From: Calvatia gigantea
Lineage: Eukaryota > Basidiomycota > Agaricomycetes > Agaricales > Lycoperdaceae
Direction: 5' to 3'
Length of the DNA stretch: 64,000 nt
NCBI GenBank assembly: GCA_025093985.1
Contig: JACAAK010000006.1
Span: forward strand, 310,001-374,000
Below are positions 31,511 to 43,317 of this stretch, in pieces; the stretch's first letter is position 1, and each line of letters opens with the position of its first letter. The position numbers and the translations under genes were made by a program. The notes beneath the pieces are model-generated. The model saw only the letters and a program-made list of their open reading frames with translations, was not told where the DNA came from and searched no databases.

Positions 31511-33276
31511 ACAATCTTTCCTCGCCCTCGGTGGCTTGCAGGGGATGAACGACCTCTTTGAACGCCGATCTTCCAACTATTCAGATCGACCGCGCCTCCC
31601 TATGATCCTTGAGCTGTCTGTGACTTTCGCTACTCCACACAGTGTGTTACGTGTGACGCTGACCCATTTTCAGCATGGATTGGGGTTACAGCTTTGCATT
31701 CCTCCCTTACGGCAACGGGTGGAGGCGTCATCGCCGCGCCTTTCATGACTACTTCCACCCTAATGTCGTCGACAAATATCAACCCATTCAAATATCCACT
31801 ACCCGTGCTTTCCTTCGCCGACTTCTAAAGTCTCCGGACGATTTTATTCACCACATTCGACAGTATGTCTCGAATGGTTGTGAATCTTTGAAACCTCGGT
31901 CCTGATGCTGTTTTCTCGTAGTACATTTGCAGCCTCTATTCTCAAAGTCGCCTATGGTATTACTGTCCAGGAAGAGAATGACCCATATGTCGTCAACGCT
32001 GAAATAGCTGTGGGGGGAGCTGCAGAAGCTGGTGTTCCAGGAGCCTACCTGGTTGATATGTTCCCAATCATGAAGTACATTCCAAGTTGGTTCCCAGGTG
32101 CGGGATGGAAGAAGAAAGCGATGTATTGGCGACACATCAATGACCTCGTCACCAACGAACCTTTTAATCTGGTTAAAGAGCAGATGGTGAGAACGTCCGA
32201 TGGCAATCTAGTCTGTCTCTCCTCACAAAGGGCGTAGAAAGAAGGGACGGCTGTACAATCTATTGCAACAACTCTGATCGCAGGATTACCAGACGAGGAC
32301 ACACCCCATCGATTTGAGAAGGAGATTGTGGCACGCGATACCTGCGCCACGGCTTTTGTTGGTGCGCCAGGATTCCTTCTCTGTAAGGATATGCCTGATG
32401 GGTCGGTATCTCAGCGGGTGCTGACACGGTAATAAAGGACGTTTCATTATTTTAGGCCCATTGTGCACTGATAAACCACATTAGACTGTTTCAACTGTCC
32501 AGTCCTTTTTCATGGCCATGTGCCTCTATCCAGACGTTCAAAAGAAGGCACAAGCAGAACTGGACAGCGCCCTTGGAGGCCGCTTGCCGGAATTCAATGA
32601 CAGGCCGAATCTTCCGTATATCAACGCCATGATAAAAGAGTCGATGCGGTGGCAGCAGGTTTTACCCTTAGGTTTGTAATTTCCACCTTGCATTGATGAC
32701 AACTTAGTCTCTTTTTCCTTAGCGATCGAGCATATGAGCACTGAGGCTGACGAGTACAATGGGTATTACATTCCTAAAAGCACCATTGTCGTGGGAAATG
32801 CATGGTAAATATGTGCGCTTGCCATTTACTCAGTGCTGACGGAGAGGGTTTCCATAGGACGGTCCTACACGATCCGGAAGTCTTTCAGAATCCACTAGAG
32901 TATAACCCTGACCGCTACCTCAAAAATGACGGGATCAACGCCACCACTCGCAATCCAAAGGTAGCATTCTTTGGATTTGGAAGGAGAATCTGCCCTGGCA
33001 GATTCTTCAGTGAGAACTCGCTGTTCTCGATTATGTCTCATGTTCTGGCGGTGTACGACATCAAGCCAGGCTTGGATAACGATGGAAAGGAGGTTGAGAT
33101 CAAACCTGAAATGACCAGCGGCATGCTCTCGTGAGCCCTGAACTCCACTCATTGCTTAACGTTGAAGTAATTGCGCCATTATGATCTATAGATACCCTGA
33201 GCCATTTGCGTGTAGGATCACACCCCGATCGAAGGAGGCAAGGGAATTGATCCAGAACTCGGGACTGACGGATTGA

Positions 33277-33585
33277 GCACCGTCGTTGAGACAAACGGCT
33301 TGCATCACGATATGATAGCACCTGACAGCTCTCTCCGACGTTATGTGGTATATCGATTACGGACAAATTCTACAACGAACCCGACAAGCACAATTTGGAA
33401 AGTGTAAATATCATGACTATTGAGATTCTTGGTTCAGGCCTCAGGAGTCTCCCAGGTCGGGCGTAGCTCAACCACGCGAGCCACCTTTGAGGGAGGTGGT
33501 TAACTTTGTTCTGCATCGGCTTCGTTCATAGAATGCACTCGTTTCTGTGTGCAGGATGTAGCTACGTCTCTAATCACTGGATGCC
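33277..33585. other. Intergenic, nothing recognised
   Basis: 3' flank of P450-2; no gene seen. Confidence 0.5.
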
Positions 33586-33768
33586 ATGGCTCAAGGAGAT
33601 CAAGGTAATATTTCTACTTCTCTCTGTGTTTCTGACGCTCGGAATCGACTGCCTTGAACATTGCTTGTTAATTCAGCCCTCTGCGCCCGCATTGTTATCC
33701 AGCCAGACGTCCTTGAGGGCAACTTTTTCGGAGACAATGGCATTGCCAAGGCCAAAGATCTGCAGTGA
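33586..33768 (+). other. Possible two-exon gene fragment
   Basis: ATG at 33586 with a short exon (33586-33604), an intron with GTAATA...TTCAG (33605-33676) and an exon 33677-33768. Together they give a 36-residue frame containing ARIVIQPDVLEGNFFGDNG and then a stop. The composition looks like real protein, but I recognise no family. It ends 5 bp from the end of the frameshifted DUF1917-like gene on the other strand and may be the start of a gene truncated by the rearrangement. Confidence 0.25.
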
Positions 33769-33773
33769 CTTAT

Positions 33774-34669
33774 CTAGTTATCCCAGCCAATGTTCACCGT
33801 GTTCGGCAGTGCCTTTGCTTCTTGCGTTGCAGAAATACGAGTTCTTTGATTAATTTCCTTCCATGCCAATTCCTCCCGTGTTGTTGCCGCACCATGGTAC
33901 CTACTCGGCATCAACCCCCAGGGATTATCCTTGTATATTCCCAAGTATGTGTATGCATCCGGTTTAAACCCAATCTTCCAAAACACGCCTGCGCGGAGGC
34001 GTAGCACCTTCCGCAACTCATTCACATCCTGCTTGTTCGTATAATCCTCGACGTAGACGCATATAACGTATCCTTCAGAGCAATGAACCAGCGAGGAGGG
34101 TTCCACATTTTCGACGACCTTTCTCGGAGAGACCTTGGCTTGTCCATAACCCCTCCCGAACGCTACAACGGGGGCGACTTTTTCCCACAGCTGATTCACC
34201 TTGTCGGACTGCACGTAAACAAGCAATTTACCACTCAATACCCCATATTGACTGCCAACCTATCAATCATCTCTGGTGTCACCTTCACTCCTCCCCTACC
34301 CGCTCCATGACCTTTCTTCCCAACCATCTGTGTGAACTCGAGCCCCAACCCCTCTACGTTCATTTTGAATTTACTTTCATAGCTTTCTGCTGTAAGTGTG
34401 CACAAAGGCGATATCCCACAATTGATGGCTATCCAAGCACACCCATGTGCGCTTGTCCGACTAGGCGGCCAACGTTCATGAAATATATCGATACAAACAT
34501 TTGATGCGAATTCGCGATCGTGAACCACCCAGAGACCTCCCCCGCCGGTATGGATGCTATACAGGCCGGTGGACGATCCCAAATACGAAGGGGATAGAAC
34601 TCGGTTTATGGGTATTTGAGGGTTATGGTCGTCAATATCGACGTCCGCGGGTTGGTCATCACTATTCAC
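33774..34669 (-). pseudogene. Frameshifted DUF1917/Bles03-like gene (copy X1)
   Basis: Two frames together span the same protein as the intact copy at 42427-43317. The N-terminal part (STGLYSIHTGGGGLWVVH, FHERWPPSRTSAHGCAWIA) and the C-terminal part (SGKLLVYVQSDKVNQLWEK, GYVICVYVEDY, GFKPDAYTYLGIYKDNPWG) are joined by a one-base loss near 34247: GTCAATATG stands where the intact copy has GTCAAGTATC. The start codon position reads GTG AAT AGT, against ATG GAT ATG in the intact copy, so initiation is lost too. The tail after RPSRYH is also aberrant. Confidence 0.85.
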
Positions 34670-36027
34670 GGGGGCTATTGGAAGGCGTCGGGGAGGTGAA
34701 ACGCGCGCAGAGTGGAATTTCGTAGGAATCGCTCTGCCGCTTTGCTGGCTTCTGGCAGGTTGTGATCTACCTGAACTTCGCTTCTATTAATGACCAATAT
34801 CAATATTCGTTGATGAGTTCATTGACGAAATGATCGTTCACTCGTCTGGTTAGGTCATCTAATTGGGAATTCAGTACTCATCCATCATGATCGGTACTCA
34901 GTACTCAGTACCCAGTATTCATAGAACAACTTGATATCCCAGCGAGCCTTATAAGCGCTATCTCCACTGGCCCCGGTCTCTCAATAATGCGAGGCCTTCG
35001 GAACATTGACATGGCGGCGATACCCAATGACCCATTGTGTTCTGCAATTCGAAAATAACTCTGAACCTACCGGTGACGGATCTCCGGATGGCACAAATCT
35101 TATGGCTATGTGAGACTCGCGACCCCTAACCGTGGTCATGAAGGGGCGAGTTTGCGATTACGAGCATAGAGAGTAAATGTTCGCCTGTGTCGTGAGCGAC
35201 AAAGCCTGCATGGGGAGACGAGAATTAGGGAGACGAGAGCTGGAGCCTTGGGAGATAAATTGACAATTGAAGAGCATGACACATACGGGACAAGTGCTTG
35301 TAATCGTCGTAATTACGACATTGGTTTTGGTCCATTCTTTACCCAGGTTCTAAAACTTGGATGAATGCGCTTAGAATCGAGGAAGAGTGCAATCAATCCG
35401 GCATCCCCGATGGAAAAAGGGGAATTGATTGGTCAGGGGTAAAATATGTTCTCTGATTATCTCGAAACGTGGTTTCGAGGTGACATGAGTGCGAGAGTGA
35501 TGGTTAAGGACAGTTTGTAGTATGTGTTGGGAGGAGGGACACGCGACCACCACAAGCTCGAACAAGTTGGCATCATGTTGAGATTACTTCTGTTTGATTG
35601 ATTGTTTTCCACTTCTCTTAACGGTTATGTTTTCTCTGGATTTATTGATCTCAGTCCGTCGCGTCAGTCGGAACATCAAGAAGGGTAAAAGTCATCAGTA
35701 TATCACAACCGCAGCTCACGGGCCTCATTTTACTGCATATCTCTGAGCGGGAAGGAAAGTCGTTGGCGAACCCAGCCTGGTTCGGAAGTATCTCCTGCGG
35801 CCAAGAGGGTTACATTTTCACTGGATTGAACCAGCATCTTAGCAACGAGCAACAATAATGCAAACTGAGCATGATTTGATATCCCTGGAAGGCTTGAGAA
35901 GTCCGTTGATGAGAATCTCCGAGGCGTGGTACATGAGGACTTGGTTGGTCACAACGAATAAAAATAAACAGTCAGTTGGGTATATGAGCAAATGGCGAAT
36001 CACTCTAAGCATTAACAGCCTACCTTC
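34670..36027. other. Long upstream region of 7-TM-1, duplicated at about 39.03-40.70 kb
   Basis: No gene. Non-coding sequence such as TCTCAATAATGCGAGGCCTTCGG (34980-35002) recurs at 39145-39167, and the two regions stay alignable up to the start codons. Copy 2 has about 0.5 kb of extra sequence (about 39.48-39.96 kb). Confidence 0.6.
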
Positions 36028-37258
36028 ATGTCCAACGGAACCAACTCCACAATACTCAACCCTGACATCTACTTAAACCACTTTCCACCAGACGAAGCAA
36101 GGCAATTTGAGATATCGAGGAACCTCTATATCGCAATTCTTGGCGTAAGCACAAGAATTTATTTTTGCACCATCCCTTCATTAAAGTGCTGGTCTACACT
36201 TACAGCTTGTTGCAGGCGACATTCTGTCATTTATCCCTGAAGATATCAGAATTATTAAACGATGCAATGGGCTGATTACCACAACATGCTTCGCTCTTGT
36301 AAGGTAAAGCTGACCAGAAAAGTCTGATTATGCATGAGGATTTGACGAAACTAAACAGGTTCTTCGTCCTTGTTTATATGGGCCTGTCGGTTGCCCTGTT
36401 CAGTGCGTACTAGCTCCAGATATTCTACCGATGAGCTAGACACCCAAGACTGATCGACCTCCAGCAATTCCGGTTCCAAATTGTCGTGGAGTGATAATTG
36501 CCACAGGATGTTTCTGTCTTATCACTATGGGCACCACTTCATTCTTATTCATGCGAAGAGTGCAGGTAGTTTACACCGGCAACCGGCTGGTTTACTGGGT
36601 CTTCACAATATTGTGGGCTGTGACAAGCGGTATAGTTGTACTTTTGCTTTTTGGAACAGAAACCAGACCACTCCCTGGCACAAAATACTGCACGGTGTAC
36701 AAGGCGCAAAGCTATGTCCCCATTTCTAACTTCATGCCGGCGGTTTTCGACACCCTCGTTTTCCTCGCAATCTCATATAAAATCGCATTCCAGCACAACT
36801 GGGCGCCAGGGCGTGAATGCAGCTGGACCCGTTCTTGGTTCTCAACGAGCACTCTGCCTGTGCTATCGAAGGCTATTCTTCAAGGTGGCCAACAGTATTA
36901 TCTGTCAGTGATATTCTCCGATGTCAATCGCCTTTCATGTCCTGACCCAAATCAAAGTATCACCTTCTGCCTTAACATCTTTGCTGGAGCATTTTCGTTT
37001 AGCCCTCTGGTCCCCCCGATGCACCGAGTACTGATTTCCATTCCTGCTACCTCGCTTTCTGCGTGCTTGGCTTGCCGCGCACACAGAATTATGGTGGAGG
37101 CGTATTACTGTAATGATGAAGAAGCGGGGCCCCCGGCATTGTCTGCTATCCAGTTCGCCAGTACTCGCCCCCATTTCGTTGTTTCACAGCATGTTGCTAG
37201 AGTCGAAAACGCCCCCGTTGAACCTAAAAGGCTGAGCATAGAGAGTGGAAGGTCTTGA
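36028..37258 (+). CDS. Seven-TM integral membrane protein, basidiomycete family (7-TM-1, intact)
   Basis: Four exons: 36028-36144, 36206-36303, 36359-36402 and 36465-37258; 350 residues. ATG opens MSNGTNSTILNPDIYLN (a possible extracellular N-glycosylated tail with NGT and NST). The motif DILSFIPEDIRIIKR after TM1 and repeated hydrophobic segments follow (VRFFVLVYMGLSVALFS, VIIATGCFCLI, WVFTILWAVTSGIVVLLLF, DTLVFLAISYKIA, LQGGQQYYLSV, and the final ISIPATSLSACLACRAHRIM). This belongs to the large Agaricomycete-expanded 7-TM proteins of unknown function (LxxIPEDxR after TM1, CR-HRI after TM7). Ligand and coupling unknown. The C-tail is cytosolic and polar. No defect. Confidence 0.8.
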
Positions 37259-37714
37259 CCGAGCGAATGGAAACCCGAAGGTGTTTAATAAATGATTGAT
37301 AAATAGTTTTGGTTATCCCCTCGTAGTCCGATGGGCGTTGCCTTGTGTACCCCTTTTTTTCGTAGAGATCAACCCGTGTCAGGTGCGGTTTTGTTGCCAT
37401 TGAGAACCAGCTTGGACCGCGTCACTGGTAGTTGTCATATCTTGCGTTAACCGTCGATCGCGCAAACATACGACCTCCCACATATTGTGGGGAAGATGCT
37501 AGACATTATACATGTTTCCTCGTCGCCTCTTCCCCCGTTGCATCAGGTCGACAGAAGTCAGGGGCCCGTAATTTGGCTGCCTTACGTCTTGTACAGGGTC
37601 CTGTCTGGCAGCCTCACTATAATGCTCCCTCCTCAAGGAACGCCGAGGGTGCTCGAAGCAATCACACAATTCGCTCCCGCCAATGGGCGCTTCATTGGAT
37701 AGGTCCAGCCACCT
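37259..37714. other. Spacer of the duplicated unit
   Basis: No gene. It aligns with 41,905-42,380 downstream of 7-TM-2 (TCGACAGAAGTCAGGGGCCCG versus TCGACGGAAGCCAGGGGCTCG). Confidence 0.55.
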
Positions 37715-37985
37715 TATTCATGTAGTCCTTGACGGAGACACATATGACACGTCCTTCAGAGGGTTCTGGGATACGTCCGTCCGTTCCAGTTCCCCACTTC
37801 GTCAAGACTTCTTGTTACTCACTTGTTTCTATTTCAAGACTAGACCTCCACGCAAATTCTCAGAGGGCCGTTCTATGGTACATGTAAACAACGCACGAAG
37901 GGCGCAGTTATCTAATTCCCGGGGTCTGTTTAGAAGTGTATTTGCTCATTTCGTCGCAGAAATACAGAGTCCTGTGGATTGATCT
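37715..37985 (-). pseudogene. Fragment of a DUF1917/Bles03-like gene (copy X2)
   Basis: The minus-strand piece around 37715-37810 matches 42620-42715 of the intact copy (EPSEGRVICVSVKDYMNK versus EPSEGHVICVYVEDYMNK). Both the 3' end (about 200 bp) and most of the 5' part are missing. The right side is taken up by an LTR-like sequence. Confidence 0.7.
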
Positions 37986-38084
37986 TCTTCCTTGCCTGGC
38001 TTGTCTGGGCCACTTCGGACGGTTAGGGAAGGATGTCCAGGTTTGTAAATTGTAAAAGGGCTTGAATACAAAAGTATTGTAGTG

Positions 38085-39012
38085 ATGATGTGCGACTACT
38101 TATGGGCGAGAGCCCGTGAGGGCTTCCCCACCTGGCAGGGACAGCACTGAGGGGAGAAACTTGGCTGTGATACCCAGGTTATTAGTTCTGACACACCGAG
38201 CCAATGATCGGTACCCATAGTAGTAGGAGGATCCAGCGAGACTGTAGGGTGAAAAGGCCTTGCGCTCTTCGACTGGGTTTTGACAGAGTAGGGAGCCCAC
38301 GGGCGTGTAGCGGTGGTCACAATGCGGGACAATCCACTTGCTCATTGCCGGTGATACGTCGTGAGGTGGCATAACACTAAGAGCATGACTGTACGACCGT
38401 ACCAGGCGCCGTTAATGTCATGGGCTCGGCCATAGCAGAGCGGAGGCAGGGCTGGGTGTGCAGGGGTAGGTGGACCTTGAGAATAAGGCCGGGTGAGAGG
38501 AGGGAGGGACCCCGCCGCGCAGCTCCAAGAGGTAGCAGGGCGGGGCGGAGCAAAGCAGGAACAAAGCGGGGTGTAGTAGGGAGGGGCGAAGAGCGTAGAA
38601 GGTAGGCCCAGGGGGATGAACTCTGCTAGAGGTCGTTCGAGGCTGGTGTAGCTCGCCACTAACCGCCCAAGAACCGTGCTCCCCCCAGAGCATGTAATTA
38701 GTAGAGTCCGGGGTCCTCTTCTAGCCACTGGGCTTGTTATACTTGTAGTCCTCCCTCCTAAGCATTTTGTGTGAGGTCAGAGAGTTGTCGGACGAGTCCT
38801 TACTCGGATAGGGCAGTGTTATTTTGCAACTCCTTGCCTAAGCCCCGAGAAAAGGCTCGGCTATAGTGTTGGGATCGGGAGCCTCGCTCGTCGTGATCCA
38901 GCGCGAGGGAGTGTTGGAGATCTGGACAAGCGAGGAGGCAGGGGCAGCCCTGACACGTCGAGGAGGCAAGAGACAAAGCAGTTGGTCTGACGTGACTGTG
39001 ACTCCACCTACA
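38085..39012. mobile_element. LTR-like sequence (possible solo LTR)
   Basis: About 0.9 kb with no coding capacity, GC- and purine-rich in the middle (38,420-38,610). It ends ACTGTGACTCCACCTACA, similar to the putative LTR end at about 352. It separates the X2 fragment from the second copy of the 7-TM upstream region. No target-site duplication or clear left border could be found. Confidence 0.35.
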
Positions 39013-40700
39013 AATCCACCCATCTGATTGAGCTATCTGATTGGGAACTCAGTGTCTGCAGAACACTTTGGTATCAAGACTCGGCGTGGTGGGGATCAGA
39101 TACCAGCGAGTGTAATAAGCGCTATCTCCACTGGTCCCGGTCTCTCAATAATGCGAGGCCTTCGGAATATTGACAAGGCGGCGACGCCCAATGACCCATA
39201 GCGTTTGGGGTTTCGAAAATGGCTCAGAACATACCAGTGACGGATATCCAGATGTCGCGACCCTTAATAGTGACCACTAATTAGGGCGGCCATAAAGAGG
39301 TGACTCGAGGTTACGAGCATAGAGCGCAACTGTCCGCCCAGTGTTGTGAGTGATAGAATTCGCACGGGGAGTCGGGAATTGGGGACGAGAGTCAAAGCTT
39401 TGAGGGATAGACTGACAATTGAAGAGTATATTAGATAGGGGATGAAACTTATATCCGTCGTACCTGAGACACTGGTTTGTGTGACAACCGAGGTTATTAT
39501 TGCATGGGCAGTGATTTGTTAGAAATTTGATCTCAGGTCCGCAAGGTGAAGGAAATAATGAAAAAGGTACAAATCTGAATTGCAACAATGAAAAATCACC
39601 CCCATCTCCCAAATACCAGCCATGGTAATCGCAGGGATTTGAAAATTCGAGTACAAAGTTTAATATCGAGAACCAGAAGTCGGAGAAACGAGGATAGTGT
39701 CACGGTAGTGTGGTATGAGTCACCCATCATCAACAGGAACTGGGGTCCACCCTCGAGGGATGGGATGCGTATTCCGATGGCGTTGAATAGTTGAGTAGCG
39801 CAGATGTTAACTTAGCAGGGAAGAGGATGGCGGGCAGAGTTTACGACGCTAGCCGGTATCCGGTCCTTACAGGCCACCCAGTCTCTCGTGCACGGTTGCC
39901 CGTGATCGCTCCGATACCAACCAGGAGTCCTATATCGAAGAGGTGAACTGGATACAGTACTTGTTTCATTGTTGTGGGAACTTGGTCCATCATTCTTTTG
40001 GGTTCTAAAACGGGACGGATGCATTCAGAATAGAGGAAGAGCGCAATCAATCCGGCATTCTCTGATGGAAAAGGGGAGTTGACTGGTCAGGAGGGCGCAA
40101 TACGTTCTCTAAATGTGGTGAAACATGATTACGGGGTGACAAGAATGCGAGAGTGATGGTCTAGGACAGTTGGTGAGCATGTGTTGGGAGGGAGACACGC
40201 GACCACCACAGGCTCGAACAGGTTAGCATCTTGCCGAGCTTACTTCTATTTGATTGCTTTGTTTGCCACTTCTGTGAACCGATATATTTTCTCTGTTTTT
40301 ATTGATCTCAGCCCCTCGCGTCAGTCGGAGCATCAAGAAGGACAAAAGTCATCAGTATATCACAAGTGCAGTTCGTGGGCACTGTTTCCTGCATATCTGT
40401 GAGCAAGAAGGAATGTCACTGGCGAACCCAGCCCGGTTCTGAAGACTGAAGTACCTTCTGTGATTGAGCAGGGTTACATTTTTATTGAACGGAGAACCCA
40501 ACATCTGAGCAGCGAGCACCAAAAATACAAACTCGGCGAGATTTGATATCCCTGGGAGAATTGAGATGTCCGTTGATGAGAAGCTCTGCGGCATGATACA
40601 TGGGAGCTTGTTGGTCACAACGAATAAAAATAAATCATCGGTTGAGTATATGAAGTTTGAACAAACGGTGAATCACTCCTAACATTGGCAGCCCACTTGC
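39013..40700. other. Upstream region of 7-TM-2 (duplicate of 34.85-36.03 kb)
   Basis: No gene. Homologous to the upstream region of 7-TM-1 with an extra stretch near 39.48-39.96 kb. Confidence 0.6.
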
Positions 40701-41907
40701 ATGTCCAACGGAACCGACCCCGCAATACTCAACCCTAATGTCTACTTAAACTACTTCCCACCAGACGTAGCAAGGCAATTTGAGGTATCAAGGAACCTCT
40801 ATATAGCCGTTCTTGGCGTAAGCACAAGAATCTATTCTTACAGCATCCCCTCATTAATGTGCTGGTCTACTTACAGGTTGTTGCATGTGACATTCTGTCG
40901 TTTATCCCTGAAGATATCAGAATTATTAAACGATGCAATGGGTTGATTACCACAATCTGCTTCGCCCTTGTAAGGTAAGTAAAGCTGACCAGACAGGTCT
41001 AGTCATGGATGAAAAACTGAGGAAACTGAGCAGGGTCTTTGCCCTTATTTATATAAGCCTATTGGTTTCCCTATTCAGTACGTAACCCCAGATAATCCCC
41101 CATCAAGACAGACATCCGGAACTGATCGTCCCCCAGCAACTTCAGGCCTAAACTGCCGTGGAGTACAAATTGCCACAGAATGTTTCTGTCTCATCACCAT
41201 GGGCACTACTTCGTTCTTATTTTTGCGGAGAGTGCAAGCAGTTTACAACGGTAACCGGCTGGTTTACTGGACCTTCGTAATATTGTGGGCCGCGACAAGC
41301 AGCACGGTTGCGCTGTTGATTCCGGGGACAGAACCCAGACGGCTTAAGGGAACAGAATACTGCACAGTGTACAAGTCGAGGAGCTATGTTCCCATTTCTA
41401 GCTTCATGCCTGCACTTTTTGACACCCTCGTTTTCTTCGCGATCTCATATAGGATCGCGTTCCAGCATAACCGGCTCCCGGGGCATAAATACAGCTGGAC
41501 CCGTTCCTGGTTCTCAACCAGCACTCTGCCTGTGTTGTCGACGGCTATTCTTCAAGGTGGCCAACAGTATTATCTGTCAGTGGTGTTCTCCGATGCTAAT
41601 CATTTTTCATGTCCTGATGCAAATCGAAAGCATCACCTTCTGCCTTAACATCTTTGTTGGGGCATTTTCGTTTAACCATATGGTACCCCCAATGTATCGA
41701 GTATTGATTTCTATTCCCGCTGCCTCGCTTTCTGCGTGCTTGGCTTGCCGCGCACACAGAATTATGGTGGAAGCATATTACCGTGACGATGAAGCTGCCC
41801 CGGCCTTATCTGCGATACGGTTCGCAAGTCCTCAATCCCATACCATTGTTTCGCAGAGTGTCACTAAAGGTGACAGTGTCTTTGTCGAACCTAAGGGGTG
41901 GGCGTAG
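40701..41907 (+). pseudogene. 7-TM-2, frameshifted duplicate of 7-TM-1
   Basis: The exons match 7-TM-1 exactly in length for the first three (40701-40817, 40877-40974, 41034-41077); exon 4 starts at 41137. One extra base near 41624-41629 (AAATCGAAAGCATC versus AAATCAAAGTATC in copy 1) shifts the frame after FSCPDAN. The product would stop at 41648, before the last two membrane segments. The lost part (ESITFCLNIF ... CLACRAHRIMVEAYY) is still well preserved in the +1 frame to 41907, so the break is recent or an assembly indel. Confidence 0.85.
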
Positions 41908-42426
41908 AGGGTGGGAGGTCTTGACCAAGGGATTATAACGCAGGAGGTTTTGACGAATGGTTTAATGGTAGTATTATCACTCGTGCTCTGACGGGCTTTG
42001 TCTTGTATACCCCTGTAGTTCGACGTGTGTGTCTTGTATGTCTTTTTCATAAAAATAAGCCTGTGTAATATGCAGCTTTTTTGGTTTTGAGCACAAGCCC
42101 AGGCCGTGTCACCGATAGTCCCGCACCGGCCGTCAGCCGTGCAAATGCACGATCCCCCCACCACACGACAAAGAGAAAGCACTGAGCGTTAACATGTTCC
42201 CCTGTTGCTTTTTCTCTTATTGCGTGGGTCGACGGAAGCCAGGGGCTCGCAGTGTGGCCGCCTTACGTCTTGTGCACGGTCTTGCTGTCTTCAAGAGGTG
42301 CCAAGGGTTTTAGAAGTACTTAATCACATAGCTCGGGCCCGCCAGCGTACAACTAATTGGACAGGCCCATGGACATTCACGGCAACAGAGCCAGGCAATG
42401 GCCAGCTTCTATTCACTCCGAGTTTC
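41908..42426. other. Spacer of the duplicated unit
   Basis: No gene; aligns with 37,259-37,714. Confidence 0.55.
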
Positions 42427-43317
42427 TCAATTCAATCTTCTCCCAAACCCGCCTCCCCCGGTGTCGGAATCCGAATCGTGATACCTGCTCGGCCTCAATC
42501 CATACGGATTCCCTTTGTAAATATCCAAGTGCGTATACGCATCCGGCTTGAACCCAATCTTCCAAAACACGCCTGCCCGGAAGCGTAATATCTTTCGTAG
42601 CTCGTCCACATCTCGCTTATTCATATAATCCTCGACGTAGACACATATGACGTGCCCCTCGGAGGGTTCTGGGACACCTCCGTCCCAGTTCTCTGCTTCG
42701 TCAAGAGGAGACTGTGGGATTGGCGGAGGGGATTGTGTATCTTCGACAACTTTTCTTGTGGAGACTTTGGCTTGACCGTAACCCCTCTCGGCTGCGACAA
42801 CGCGAACGATTTTTTTCCAAAGCTGGTCCACCTGGTCCGGTTTCGCGTAAACCAACCATTTACCACTCAACACCCGATACTTGACTGCAAGCGTATCCAT
42901 CATCTCTGGCGTCACCCTCACTCCTCCCTCACCTTCACATGTGCCAACGTCGTCCTTGCCAACGATCCGCGCAAACTCTTGCTTCAACCCTCCCACATCC
43001 TGTTTGAATTTTCCTTCATAACCCTCTCTTCCGAGAGCGCGTGAAGCAGGTGATATCCCGCAATTGAGTGCTATCCAGATACACCCACGCGCACTCGACC
43101 GACTGGGCGGCCAACGATCATGGAAGGACTCAATAAGGGCGCTCGACGTGTCTTTCCATCTGTGGATTACCCAGATGCCTTCCTCGTCGGTATAAATGTC
43201 ATAGAGACCTGTGGAGAACTCAGGACGCGAAGGAGGTGGGACCCAGTTAATGAGTATTTGGGGGTTGTTCAAGTTGTTGTCATGATCGATGTCCATGGGT
43301 TGGTCATCCATATCCAT
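42427..43317 (-). CDS. DUF1917/Bles03-like (UPF0696) protein, intact copy X3
   Basis: Single exon, 296 residues, ATG at 43317 (MDMDDQPMDIDHDNN). Family features in order: RWPPSRSSARGCIWIALNCG, SGKWLVYAKPDQVDQLWKK, AKVSTRKVVED, GHVICVYVEDYMNKRDVDEL and GFKPDAYTHLDIYKGNPYG. These match the Bles03/DUF1917 fold, which is structurally eIF4E-like; its biochemical role is not established. The N-terminal 60 residues are acidic and Gln/Asn-rich. No membrane segment or signal peptide. This is the only uninterrupted member among four copies in the window. Confidence 0.8.
   Translation of the reverse strand: MDMDDQPMDIDHDNNLNNPQILINWVPPPSRPEFSTGLYDIYTDEEGIWVIHRWKDTSSALIESFHDRWPPSRSSARGCIWIALNCGISPASRALGREGYEGKFKQDVGGLKQEFARIVGKDDVGTCEGEGGVRVTPEMMDTLAVKYRVLSGKWLVYAKPDQVDQLWKKIVRVVAAERGYGQAKVSTRKVVEDTQSPPPIPQSPLDEAENWDGGVPEPSEGHVICVYVEDYMNKRDVDELRKILRFRAGVFWKIGFKPDAYTHLDIYKGNPYGLRPSRYHDSDSDTGGGGFGRRLN

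Larger units (their letters stand above)
25979..33276 (+). pseudogene. Cytochrome P450 (P450-2) interrupted by a copia element in exon 2
   Basis: Same ten-exon structure as P450-1: 25979-26186, 26238-26265 + 31511-31615 (exon 2, split), 31674-31862, 31922-32186, 32238-32361, 32415-32428, 32485-32671, 32723-32804, 32858-33130 and 33192-33276. Every exon outside the insertion has the same length as in P450-1, all splice sites are kept and no stop is seen. I-helix AGADTT, ExxR and FGFGRRICPGRFF are all present. The retrotransposon lies after the codons for YFEVL; the 5-bp duplicated target CTTGG flanks it. The gene is therefore a very recent knockout, not an old pseudogene. Its N-terminal half cannot be joined in a transcript unless the 5.2-kb element is removed. 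Confidence 0.93.
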
